From positions 1,246,409 to 1,310,408 of the forward strand of contig NW_003314312.1 in the NCBI RefSeq assembly GCF_000143415.4: 64,000 nucleotides of DNA, given 5' to 3'. This DNA is from Selaginella moellendorffii. Its lineage: Eukaryota > Streptophyta > Lycopodiopsida > Selaginellales > Selaginellaceae. This document shows positions 20,281 to 30,470 of this stretch, piece by piece. The notes under the pieces were generated by a model, which did no database searches, was not told the origin of the DNA, and saw nothing but the letters and a program-made list of their open reading frames with translations. How positions within the stretch are numbered: the first letter of the stretch is position 1; each line of letters begins with the position of its first letter. The translations under genes and the position numbers were made by a program.

Positions 20281-20351
20281 TATAGTGTGTGAGGTAAAAC
20301 AAAGATGATGTGACATATGCATTTACCAATCACACGTGCATAAATCTAATA

Positions 20352-21187
20352 ATATGGCGTGTGGCCCATATTAATGGCACATAAACCCATATTGTGGGCT
20401 TACGTGCTTTATGTACCATCATTCCCTTGCAGCGTGTGTGTTGGTTTCCTTTTATAACACAACGAACTCCATATTTTAGGGTGAAGAGCGTTCTCATGGC
20501 AAGCACAAAATCTGTAAGTGAGGCAGAAAAGGAGACGGAGAAGGAGATAGGTGAAGATGTAGAATATATAAGTCTTCCAAACTCCCCGTACTATACTCCA
20601 AATGATCATTTTTCTGAACAAACGGCAACATTAACAACTATCGAGAACGCCCCAGTAACGTCAGAGACAACAATCCAAAGCAAAACAACTGACCCGGAGA
20701 AGGATGATAGTACCGCTGAGAGTACCAAAAAGGAGGTGTCCACTAGCGCTTAGGCTTATAATGGCGTGTGCCCTCATGCCATTTACTTGATCACCAAATA
20801 CCTTTTTCCCTTTGCACTAGTATATCTTAATACCGGTCTGAGAAATAGAATGGCATGTGCCCTCAGGCCTTTTACTAAATCACCTTTGAAAGAAATGCAA
20901 GCCTCTATGTCGTAAAAAAAAGGTACTAGAGAAATTCCTTAATAATATGAATGTTATTTAGTTTCATGAAAATACACTAAGGGTCAAATGAGTTAAATGA
21001 CTTCTCCAGACTAGCAATGCCTCTTGCTACACCTTCACAATTAGATTCGTTAGAAAAAGATAACATTGAATAATATCTAAATGTTCTCACCATTAAGTTA
21101 TATGTCTGGCTAATAGGAATGATGTTCATCTTGGAAAGCTCACCACACGCTCAATGAACAAACAAATAGTGTGTGCGCGCATGCCAT
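20352..21187. repeat. Right-end palindromes of the transposon
   Basis: Members at 20352-20373, 20761-20782, 20850-20871 and 21166-21187, increasingly degenerate. Between them is AT-rich spacer with no other gene. Confidence 0.7.
20497..20753 (+). CDS. Small hypothetical protein, 85 aa
   Basis: ATG at 20497 opens a frame rich in Glu, Lys, Ser and Thr (start MASTKSVSEAEKETEKE). No family recognised. An acceptor-like CATATTTTAG lies 20 nt upstream of the ATG, so this could instead be a 3' exon of the transposase transcript. A palindrome (20761-20782) follows the stop directly. No copy is available in the truncated second element for comparison. Confidence 0.35.
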
Positions 21188-21389
21188 CGCTCTTCTTTAG
21201 CTTCAGATTCGGCTTGTTCACCTTGACAATGAGATTTATTATACAACTAGATGGACTCAGTCTGGACATAAGGTCACCGCGCTAGTCACCATGCCCCAGA
21301 TATGTCTAGCCCCTGGACAAAAAACATATAATTTCACGCCATTTTCAAATACTTGAAAATTTGTACCTAGTCCCATTTTACTGAATAAA

Positions 21390-21417
21390 TCCCACTTTAA
21401 CGAAATAGAGCTTTCCC
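21390..21417. repeat. Right 24-bp TIR (21390-21413) and right TSD (21414-21417, TCCC)
   Basis: Exact reverse complement of the left TIR, ending CGAAATAGAGCTT. Followed by the duplicated TCCC and the LINE. Confidence 0.9.
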
Positions 21418-21766
21418 CAAGATTCAATGCCTGGCTGCCCCCAATTTATGCCCACTGATTTGTTCCAATTAATTGTTGCGCTAGCCGCGAGGTTGAAAGT
21501 CTCCAATGCCTTCTTAGCTGCATCCAGGTTCTCCTTAGTTGCGAGTAGAAACAAGGCAGTGTCGTCTGCAAGTGCTCCATCAAGGAGTTCTTGAGTCACC
21601 CTTGTGGTTCCCGGAAGTTGCTATCTTACAGCTGGTAGGGTGAGTCCTTTAATGTGCCCACCTTCCGCTAGAAATGTGCCCAGGGCCTCAGCCACAATCA
21701 GAAAAAGATAGGGTGCTAGTGGACACCCTTGGCGTACCGAACGTCCCAGCTGAAAACTCATTCCCG
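21414..21766 (-). mobile_element. LINE, middle portion (RT palm and ADD motif)
   Basis: Minus-strand RT: FQLGRSVRQGCPLAPYLFLI, then after a stop and frameshift the catalytic-type ALADDTALFLLATKEN, and NWNKSVGINWGQPGIESWG up to the transposon junction. The first 200 bp (21567-21766) are also present at 29287-29486 on the other side of the chromovirus. Confidence 0.85.
21567..21766. repeat. 200-bp direct repeat flanking the chromovirus, left copy
   Basis: Aligns without gaps to 29287-29486 with six substitutions by my reading. Both copies share the same inactivating stop after TLPAVR, so they derive from one LINE copy. Confidence 0.85.
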
Positions 21767-22904
21767 TGTAAGGAACCAACTCGCCGAGGTGTCGTAGGCT
21801 AAAGGAACCCCGAAAGCATGACCAAAATGACAAAGAGTTCATCGGATGGGACCAAGTCGAAGATCGAGTCCAAGACCGACTCTAGGACCGAGTTCGAGAT
21901 AGAGTCCGGAATCGAGTCCAAGACTGACTCGGGGACCGAGTTCGAGTCCGAGTTCGAGACCGAGTTCGAGACGGAGTCCGAGATCCGAAATCGGGTCCGA
22001 GACCGAGTCCAAGGTCGAGTCCGAGGTCGGGTCCGAGATCAGGTCCAAGATTGAGTCCGAGATCGAGTCCGAGACCGAATCCGAAATCGGGTCCGAGATC
22101 AAGCCAGAGACTAAGTCCAAATACTAATATGGGTCAAGGGGTGAAAGCCCAAAGCGTGCGTCTCCCAGGGGGGGGGGGGGCTGCAGGGGGTTCCAAAAGT
22201 ATAGTAGGGATAGTGAGGTCCAGGAACCAGTTTTGAAGGGACTCTCCAGTGGGGCTTCTAAACTGACTTGAGGTTGAGACTGGGACCGACGGGCCTTGGG
22301 TGGGAGTGAGCACGGACTTGGTTGGTGCCGGAGGGGCCATCCAAGGAAGTGCTCAAGAGCAGCTCCCACTCCCGAAAGGGAAACTGATTGCGGTGCTCCC
22401 GGCTCATGTGGAGTGGTGCCCCACTTGAGTACCATGCGGCTCATTGGTCCTCGCCCTGCCTAGGGGCTTGGGCCTTCCTTCGGGATGGAAGTGGGGGGGT
22501 AGAGGTACCCATACCGGGCCGCTAGGCCACGGTGTTTCGCCCCGGTGCCCCGAAGCAAGTGTTGCACTCAAGACTTGGGATTTAGAGGGTCCCATGATCA
22601 AGTCTTGTGGTACCAAGGGATATTAGGAACCTGGAAGCTTGGTGTGCTTGGCTGCTTGTGCTTGCGGGGAGTGTAGCCGAACCTTAAGTCCAGTCTAACC
22701 CGAGGAGGGGGATTGGGGGTGATTTGGGAATCCGTGGATGGATGGCTAACACTCCGTTGCTCGTGCAGTGAGTAGCTGAGACCAAGTAGAAGCTGGTACC
22801 ATAGGCAAGAACCTTGGCAAGGGAACTTAGCAAAAGCCAAGGCAATGTTGGACGGATAGACGAGGTAAGCTAGCAAATTGGAAAGGAAAAATTTATGGCT
22901 TACA
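21767..22904 (+). repeat. Chromovirus left LTR
   Basis: Begins TGTAAGGAACC and ends TGGCTTACA, so the ends are TGTAAG/CTTACA. The region 21850-22120 is a minisatellite of GAGTCCGAGAYCGAGTT-like units; a G-homopolymer lies at about 22171-22180. Confidence 0.9.
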
Positions 22905-22907
22905 ATT

Positions 22908-22919
22908 TGGTATCGGAGC
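22908..22919 (+). other. Primer-binding site
   Basis: TGGTATCGGAGC three bases inside the LTR, one mismatch to the tRNA-Met type site. Confidence 0.75.
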
Positions 22920-25900
22920 CTTTTCCTCAGTTCTAGCGAAGGATAGAGGCGGATTGTTGGGAGATGGCAAGGGCAGGGCGTAAGCGAACCCAGGCGGAGA
23001 CGGAACCTCCGCCGGAGCTGGAGCCTCCGGTCGAACAAGAGGCTATGGATGAGGAATCCTTGCATGAGGAGGACTCCAGTGAGGAAACTTCCAAACAGGA
23101 GTCCGGTGGCGAGGTTCGGTCGTCCAAGGCTCGATTGGACGTGCTAGAAGGACAATTGGCACCGACCAATGCCCTGCTAGAGACTGTCGTACACAAGTTA
23201 AAGCATGACGAGAAGCGGAAGAAAAAGTGAAAGACTGCGGATGCTGGCAGCGCAGAAGGTGCGGACCCTTTGGCAGGGACTGAGGCAAAACCAGACAAGG
23301 TCGAACAGACCGAAGTGGAATCAGTCCCTCAGGCAGTTCCCAAGTACAAACCAAAGCCCCCACTGGTGTTCAAGGGAGTGAACGACTATAAAGTTGTGGA
23401 GGATTGGTTTTACGATATGGAGGACTACTTCCGAGCGTTGCGATTACCGAGCTCGGAGAAGGTCCCATGTGCAAAACCATACTTGGCAGATAATGCCAAG
23501 TCTTGGTGGAGAACAACGGAGGCCAACGAAGGACCGGTGGCCACCTGGGACATGATGAAGGCGAGGATCCGCACAACATACGTTCCTCCGAATGCCACTC
23601 TGCATCTGAGAGATGAGCTAAGTAGGCTGAAGCAGACTGGAACCATCCAGGAATATGTGAATGGGTTCATGGCAAAGAGGATACTTGTCACGGACATGGG
23701 GGATATGGATGCGTTCCATGCCTTTATATCAGGTTTGCAAACCTGGGCTCGCGGTGAAGTGATGCGCTGGAACCCGACCAACTACAAGGAAGCGTTGGAT
23801 GCGGCCATCAAGGTGCATTTCAACGATAACCTGCGAAAGGGGAACACGACGGGGTCGGGATCCACGTTTAGCAAAGGGGCTAAACCAAGGGGAACGTATA
23901 GCAGAGGGAAATTCAAGAAGAGTTTCTCTAAGAATGAGTCCTCGGGGTTCCGAAAAGGCAAATCTGGTGGCCAGCGAGCGAGTACGTGGGGAAGTCAAGC
24001 AAAAAGAGACAAACCCACGGATAAAAAGGTCAAGTCATATAGCAGCGTGGGAAACAACGTATGCTATAACTGCGGTGAAGCGGGACACTTCTCGAGGGAA
24101 TGTCCCTACCCGAAGAAGGCCAGAGCCAATATGGCCATCAAATCGGGTGAAGTCCAAACTGAGGTATGTGATCCAGTCCTTAACTCAAAGTTGCTCATTA
24201 CACAAGCAACTTTGGTAGAGAGTCGTTCGCGACATCTACTAGCCCTCCGAGGGAAGCTCGGAGGTAGCTTTGTTAAGATCCTTATTGACACGGGTGTTTC
24301 GGATAATTTTGTGGCTGCAGACATAGTCCGGCAAGCCGGACTAACGGTGCAGCGGCTAGGCGAACCAAAGACTATAGAGTTTGTTCAAGGTAGCCAAAGC
24401 ACCGATGAGGTACTTTGACAAGCGAGAGTCGAAGTAGGGACATGGAAAGTAGACATGGATTTCACCATGTTGGATATGGCGGGATTTGACGTGATCTTCG
24501 GAATGGATTGGTTCAATCAGTTCGTGGTAGCCCTACATGGACAAGGTAGGAACCTTGTGGTACTGGTGAATGCCTAAGGAAGAAGATCTAGGGTGGAGGC
24601 CCAGGATCTAAAGGTAGGGCAATGCAAGGCCAAAGAATCCTGCTTAAACCTGGTGTCCACGAGAGGACAACTCACTAAAGGAACTAAGGCAGCCTTTTTG
24701 TGCTTACTCTCGGTGAAGAGTGACAAAAAGATAGGAACGGAAGAAGTACCTTTAGTGATCCAGCAGGTGTTGGACCAATTCCAGGATACCATGCCAGAGG
24801 AGCTACCGGCGGGGTTGCCCCCCGCATGACCAATAGAACATAAGATTGAGCTGGTCGAGGGTGCTGAGGCGGTGGTTCGTCCACCCTATCGTTTGAATGA
24901 AAAAGAACTTGTGGAGCTCAAACGCCAACTAGAGGAGTTGGTGGACAAAGGGTATGTTAGGTTGAGCAAATCGCCGTATAGGGCACCGGTGCTATTTGTG
25001 AAAAAGAAAGATGGGTCTATATGCATGTGCATAGACTACCGATTGCTCAACAAGTATACAAAGAAGAACAAGTACCCTTTGCCAAGGATTGAGGACCTGT
25101 TCGATAGGTTGGGAAAGGCAAAATACTTCTCGAGAATTGACCTAAGTTCAGGATACTACCAGATCAGGGTAGCAGAGGAAGATGTCGAGAAGACAACCTA
25201 TCGAACGAGGTATGGGAGCTTTGAGTTTCTGGTGATGCCCTTCGGACTATGCAATGCGCCGGCAACGTTTTCGGCGTTGATGAACCATATCTTTGTACCC
25301 TATCTGGATCACTTTGTGGTCGTCTATATTGACGACATCCTGATCTATAGCGAAACACTAGAGGAGCATGCCAAACACTTGACGAAGGTGTTTGAGAAAC
25401 TAAGGGAACACCAGCTGTATGCTAAAGAGAGCAAATGTGACTTTGCTCAACAAGAGGTAAAGTTTCTCGGGCATGTGGTGGGCAAGGATGGGCTCAAGGT
25501 GGACCCTGAGAAGGTCTAAGCGATCCAGGATTGGGAGCGACCATCGAATGTACATGAGTTAAGGGCATTCTTGGGGCTATGCAACTACTATCGAAAGTTT
25601 ATCAGACACTATTCGAGAGTAGCCCTGCCCTTAACGGACCAAACGGGAAAAGGGAAGATGGTATGGACAGCGGAATGCGAGGCGGCATTCATCCACCTCA
25701 AAGGGAAGTTGAGGAAGGCCCCCGTGTTGGCATTACCAGACTTTGGTAAGGACTTTGAGGTAGAAACAGATGCTTCAGACTTTGCGTTGGGCGCAGTTTT
25801 GAAGCAGGACAACCATCCAGTAGCATTCTTCTCGAAGAAGTTGGACAAGGCTCAACGGAAGTGGCCTGCCCATGAGAAGGAATTGTTTGCAGTGGTCAAG

Positions 25901-26837
25901 GCGCTCAAGGAGTGGCGACACTACCTTGGGAGACACTTCAAAGTTTACACGGACAATGTGGCAACGAAACACTTCTTGTCACAGCCCGACCTAAGGGGAA
26001 AACAAGGTCGGTGGGCCAATGCTTTGGCCGAGTTTGATTGCGAGATCCTGTACAAGCCTGGGAAGAGCAACATCGTGGCAGATGCGCTAAGTAGAAAAGC
26101 AAGCTTGAAGTTGGCGATATCTAGCATGACAGAAACCTTTTGGGATGATGTGCGGACTGCATACGAGAACGATGGTCTAGCACAAGAAGTGTTGCTGAGG
26201 AATCTAGAGGCACGGGAAGCTCACCAGAGAGGTGAGCTGCCAACGGAAGAGAAAACGGGCTATGCGGAACGCAACGGACTCATATATTACAAGCAAACGA
26301 GGGTGTATGTTCCAGAAGGGGAACTAAGGAAGGTAGCCTTGGAAGAGTGTCATGACGGACCTCTCGCGGGACACGGCGGAGTGCCCAAGACGATGGGCTT
26401 ACTCAAAAGGAAGTATCACTGGCCAGATATGGCTAAGGATGTCCAAGACTATGTAAAGACATGTCCAACATGTCAGCAGGTCAAAGCTGTGACAAAGGCT
26501 AGTGGGGGCTTGTTGCAAAGCATCCCCATTCCAGATCATCCGTGGAAATGTCTCACGATGGACTTCATCACGGGACTACCCCCAAGCGAGGGGTTCGATG
26601 TGATATTCGTGGTGGTGGACCGATTTTCAAAGATGGCACATTTCATACCCACCACAACGGAAGTGGATGCGGAAGGTGTGGCGAAGCTGTTCTTCGAACA
26701 AGTGGTTCGAGTGCGGGGAAGGCCGGAAGAGATTATCTCAGATCGAGATAAGATCTTCACCAGTAGGTTCTGGAGGACACTTCTAGAACAGTATCGCACC
26801 AAGTTGAAATTCAGCACAGCCTATCACCCACAAACAG

Positions 26838-26884
26838 GTAATGGGTATTAAGTCAAGATTGATGGCACTAACACTTCTTGACAG
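26838..26884 (+). other. Intron 1 in the chromovirus integrase (47 nt)
   Basis: GTAATG donor, branch-like CACTAAC, TTGACAG acceptor. Splicing joins HPQT to DGQTEKV in frame, the expected integrase sequence; unspliced it gives GNGY and a stop. Same intron at 52694-52739 and, inverted, near 43765-43815. Confidence 0.85.
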
Positions 26885-27302
26885 ACGGACAAACGGAAAA
26901 GGTGAATAGGCAGCTGGAGGATTATTTGCGATGCTATGTCTCAGGAGACCAGACCAACTGGGTAAGTCATTTGGGACTTGCGGAAATGTGTTATAACAAC
27001 TCACCACATTCGAGCATCGGGGTGAGTCCATGGGAAGTCATCAATGGGCGAGCTATTGAAGGTCCTGTGGAACTCGGCGTGGCCGAGTATCATGGTGAGT
27101 TACCTGCAGTGGAGGCATTCACGGCGGAAAGACTCAACATTTGGAATCTAGTGAGGGATTCCTTGGAACGGGCTCAACAAAGGCAAACTAAGTATGCGAA
27201 CCAAAAGTGTCGGGATGTGGAGTTCCAAGCTGGGGAGAAGGTGTGGCTGAACACCAAGAACCTCAGGCTACCAAGTGGGATCAGCCGGAAGTTGACCCAA
27301 AG

Positions 27303-27354
27303 GTAAAAATGCATGTGTTCCTGTAAATGAATTAATCTTGAGTTCCTTAAGCAG
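27303..27354 (+). other. Intron 2 in the chromovirus integrase C-terminus (52 nt)
   Basis: GTAAAA donor, TTAAGCAG acceptor. Splicing joins SRKLTQR to FAGPYEIEARIG in frame, the normal gypsy integrase tail. Same intron at 53006-53057. Confidence 0.85.
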
Positions 27355-27736
27355 GTTCGCGGGGCCTTACGAGATTGAGGCTCGAATCGGTAAAGTGGCT
27401 TACCGTCTCCGACTTCCTCGAGAGATGGGGAAGATGCATCCCGTGTTCCACGTGAACTTACTCAAGCCGTATTTTGAGGATCCGCTTCGCAAGGACCAAG
27501 TAAGACCTTTACCTGAGGTTATCCAAGGGGAGGAGGAATACGAAGTCGAGGCCATCCTCAATGCGCGCAAGAGCAAGTGACAAGGACGCGAGGGGAGAGA
27601 GTTCCATGTGAAGTGGAAAGGATTTCCACACTGCGAAGCAACATGGGAACCGGAGGAGAACCTAGCGAACGCGCGAGATCTAGTGGAGGAATTTCTGCAT
27701 GGCAGAACTCTATGTACTTATGCAAAGTTCAATTAA

Positions 27737-28138
27737 AATTATCAATTTGAGAAGTTGAGCAATGGCATATGTTGGGACCCGAAGGCGCGCCGAAGGTAAG
27801 CTAATTAGCATGGGTTAGCTAGGTTGACCAGGCGTAAGGAGCTACGCCCGACTCCCTGCGGGGATGTCGAATCCGTAGACGTATTTTACGGAGGTTGGGT
27901 TCAAGTCCCAACCCCCTAGTAAAGCAAGGCTAGGTTCAAGTCCCGACCCCATACTAGGGCGTGGTGAGGTGAGGAGTATAGGGACACCTATATTCCGTTG
28001 TCATGGGCTCTTGGCCGGGGAGGCTAACTTAGGCACATTGCTAAGTGGGGGGATGCCCCCGAAGACATGGTCAACAAGTCGTAGGATAAAACGAGACGTT
28101 CGATGTGGGCATCGAACTTCTTCTATGGGTGGTGGAGT
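27737..28138 (+). other. Chromovirus 3' leader with repeated GGTTCAAGTCC boxes
   Basis: Non-coding. Two related segments around 27895-27955 contain GGTTCAAGTCC, like a tRNA T-arm/B box, but no tRNA cloverleaf. Also seen in the second copy (about 53455-53790). Confidence 0.6.
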
Positions 28139-29286
28139 TGTAAGGAACCAACTCGCCGAGGTGTCGTAGGCTAAAGGAACCCCGAAAGCATGACCAAAAT
28201 AACAAAGAGTTCATCGGATAGGACCAAGTCGAAGATCGAGTCCAAGACCGACTCTAGGACCGAATTCGAGATAGAGTCCGGAATCGAGTCCGAGACCGAC
28301 TCGGGGACCGAGTTCGAGTCCGAGTCCGAGACCGAGTTCGAGACGGAGTCTGAGATCCGAAATCGGGTCCGAGACCGAGTTCGAGGTCGGGTCCGAGGTC
28401 GGGTCCGAGATCGGGTCCGAGATCAAGTCCGAGATCAAGTCCGAGACCGAATCCGAAGTCGGATCCGAAATCGGGTTCGAGATCGAGCCAGAGACTAAGT
28501 CCAAATACTAATATGGGTCAAGGGGTGAAAGCCCAAAGCGTGCGTCTCCCAAGGGGGGGGGGCTGCAGGGGGTTCCAAAAGTATAGTAGGGATAGTGAGG
28601 TCCAGGAACCAGTTTTGAAGGGACTCTCCAGTGGGGCTTCCAAACCGACTTAAGGTTGAGACTGGGACCGACGGGCCTTGGGTGGGAGTGAGCACGGACT
28701 TGGTTGGTGCCGGAGGGGCCATCCAAGGAAGTGCTCAAGAGCAGCTCCCACTCCCGAAAGGGAAACCGATTGCGGTGTTCCCGGCTCATGTGGAGTGGTG
28801 CCCCACTTGAGTACCATGCGGCTCATTGGTCCTCGCCCTGCCTAGGGGCTTGGGCCTTCCTTCGGGATGGAAGTGGGGGGGTAGAGGTACCCATACCGGG
28901 CCGCTAGGCCACGGTGTTTCGCCCCGGTGTCCCGAAGCAAGTGTTGCACTCAAGACTTGGGATTTAGAGGGTCCTATGATCAAGTCTTGTGGTACCAAGG
29001 GATATTAGGAACCTGGAAGCTTGGTGTGCTTGGCTGCTTGTGCTTGCGGGGAGTGTAGCCGAACCTTAAGTCCAGTCTAACCCGGGGAGGGGGATTGGGG
29101 GTGATTTGGGAATCTGTGGATGGATGGCTAACACTCCGTTACTCGTGCAGTGAGTAGTTGAGACCAAGTAGGAGCTGGTACCATAGGCGAGAACCTTGGC
29201 AAGGGAACTTAGCAAAAGCCAAGGCAGTGTTGGACGGATAGACGAGGTAAGCTGGCAAATTGAAAAGGAAAAATTTGTGGCTTACA
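28139..29286 (+). repeat. Chromovirus right LTR
   Basis: Collinear with the left LTR, with substitutions and small length changes in the minisatellite. Ends TGTGGCTTACA, then the LINE resumes at 29287. Confidence 0.9.
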
Positions 29287-29486
29287 TGCAAGTGCTCCAT
29301 CAAGGAGTTCCTGAGTCACCCTTGTGGTTCCCGGAAGTTGCTATCTTACAGCCGGTAGGGTGAGTCCTTTAATGCGCCCACCTTCCGCTATAAATGTGCC
29401 CAGGGCCTCAGCCACAATCAGAAAAAGATAGGGTGCTAGTGGACACCCTTGGCGTACCGAATGTCCCAGCTGAAAACTCAGTCCCG
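29287..29486. repeat. 200-bp direct repeat flanking the chromovirus, right copy
   Basis: See the left copy; begins exactly after the LTR terminal CA and ends exactly where the left copy meets the LTR. Confidence 0.85.
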
Positions 29487-30470
29487 TCTCACCATTGATT
29501 GTGACTCTACTTGCGGCTCCTCGGTATAGTAATGAGATCCTGGCGACCATCTCTCCCGGGATGCCAATTGTATGCATGCACTCCTCCAGGAACCTCCAGT
29601 CCACCTGATCGTAGGCCTTCTAGAAGTCCAACAGCCATGCTGCAATTTGTTGGTCAGAGATCTCTACCCATCTCTGAGCCAACAGGTACGTCCAGATATT
29701 TTCTGTGATTTGCTGCCCTGGAACAAACCCTGTCTGCTGCTCCCGGATGATCAATGGCATGATAGCTTGGAGCTTGAGGGTCATTGCTTTGGCATAGACC
29801 TTGTAGGATGTGTTGAGCATGGTGATTGGCCTCCAATTCCTCAGCTTTTGCAGGTCCCCCCTCTTTGGGATAAGCGCAATCTAGCCCTCGAGGATCTCAT
29901 GAGGCAAAGTTCCATCACGTTGAGCATCCCACCATGCTTGTAGCAGCAGCAGGTCTATGGTCTCCTAGTGCTCCTCAAAGAAAATGGGCAAGAGGCCGTC
30001 GATATCTGGTTGCTTGTCGTTGCTGAGCTTCCCGAGTGCTTCCCAAAGCTCCTTCAGTGTGAATTCCGTCTTCAGTGAGTCGTGCCACTCATGGGGGACA
30101 CGCCGGGGAAGGGACGCAAGCACTTCCACCGCCGCCTTTTCCCTCTCTAGAGTCCACTGCTGGGCCATATAGAGAAGTTGGTAAAATTCCTGGGTGAACT
30201 ATTGCATCCCCTGTCCTAGAATGGGAGGAGAGTCTGTCACTGGCCTGATTCCCCTAAAGAAAGCCTTGTTGAGAAGGCGTTCATTGAGGGCCCATCCATC
30301 TTCCATGGCCCAAACGCCCTTGCTCCACACAGCGTACTCCAAGTCGCGTAACTCGGCTTTGCGTTCATCTATTATTGCTTGCCACTTGGACTCATTTTGC
30401 GTGTTCAGCAACATCCTGTGTGCTGCTGCCACCTTCAGCCTGACCAGTCTAACGTCCTTCATCGCCGCTC
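29287..30470 (-). pseudogene. LINE reverse transcriptase, N-terminal half
   Basis: Minus strand, interrupted by stops: FTLKELWEALGKLSNDKQPD, then LNTSYKVYAKAMTLKLQAIM, REQQTGFVPGQQITENIW, LLAQRWVEIS, and RFLEECMHTIGIP followed by FQLGHSVRQGCPLAPYLFLI. This is the fingers and palm of a plant L1 RT. It continues at 21766 after the chromovirus. Reverse transcriptase would copy LINE RNA at a nicked target. Inactive here. Confidence 0.85.

Larger units (their letters stand above)
9194..21413. mobile_element. 12.2-kb multi-gene TIR DNA transposon, copy 1
   Basis: Boundaries: perfect 24-bp inverted ends (9194-9217 and 21390-21413) flanked by TCCC at 9190-9193 and 21414-21417. Excision leaving one TCCC rejoins the LINE in frame. 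Contents: a minus-strand ParB-like/HAD fusion gene (15215-9625), a long repeat-rich spacer (15216-17880), an assembly gap, a plus-strand DUF7869-like transposase (18129-20280), a small possible ORF and about 1 kb of right-end spacer. Some 23 copies of a 22-bp palindrome are scattered through it. A second copy starts at 53802. The combination of transposase type, cargo and 4-bp duplication does not match a superfamily I can name. Confidence 0.85.
22964..27736 (+). pseudogene. Chromovirus gag-pol, three exons, five or more in-frame stops
   Basis: One frame runs from ATG 22964 to TAA 27734-27736 apart from two introns (26838-26884, 27303-27354). Order: Gag with knuckle CYNCGEAGHFSREC (about 24060); protease ILIDTGVSDNFV; reverse transcriptase with [11 protein letters not shown] (about 25320); RNase H with ETDASDFALGAVL and the DALSRKASL end; integrase with HHCC zinc finger (LAGHGGVPKTMG, TCPTCQQVK), core residues in MDFITGLPP and IISDRDKIFTSRFW; then a C-terminal chromodomain (EYEVEAILNARK, FHVKWKGFPH, TWEPEENL). 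Stops at 23228, 24416, 24574, about 24827, 25517 and 27578 kill it. Domains are otherwise complete, so it is a recent casualty. A chromodomain would normally direct integration to heterochromatin. Confidence 0.9.
21767..29286 (+). mobile_element. Chromovirus (Ty3/gypsy with chromodomain), full length, 7.5 kb
   Basis: LTRs 21767-22904 and 28139-29286, primer site at 22908-22919, one gag-pol frame with several stops, chromodomain, then a 3' leader with purine-rich TGGGTGGTGGAG before the right LTR. Inserted into the LINE in opposite orientation and flanked by a 200-bp rather than the usual 4-6-bp duplication. Two introns interrupt the integrase. Partial copies of the same family lie at 42910-43607, 43608-48120, 48250-49347 and 49348-53801. 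Confidence 0.9.

Noticed and set aside
9569-21187. CRISPR array
   Set aside because: The palindromes are irregularly spaced, lie in genes and introns, and have no uniform spacers; this is also a plant genome.
21818-22120. Glu/Ser-rich protein in the LTR
   Set aside because: Low-complexity translation of the LTR minisatellite.
27895-27955. tRNA gene suggested by GGTTCAAGTCC boxes
   Set aside because: No A box, acceptor stem or anticodon arm can be folded around them, and the boxes belong to the chromovirus 3' leader found in both copies.
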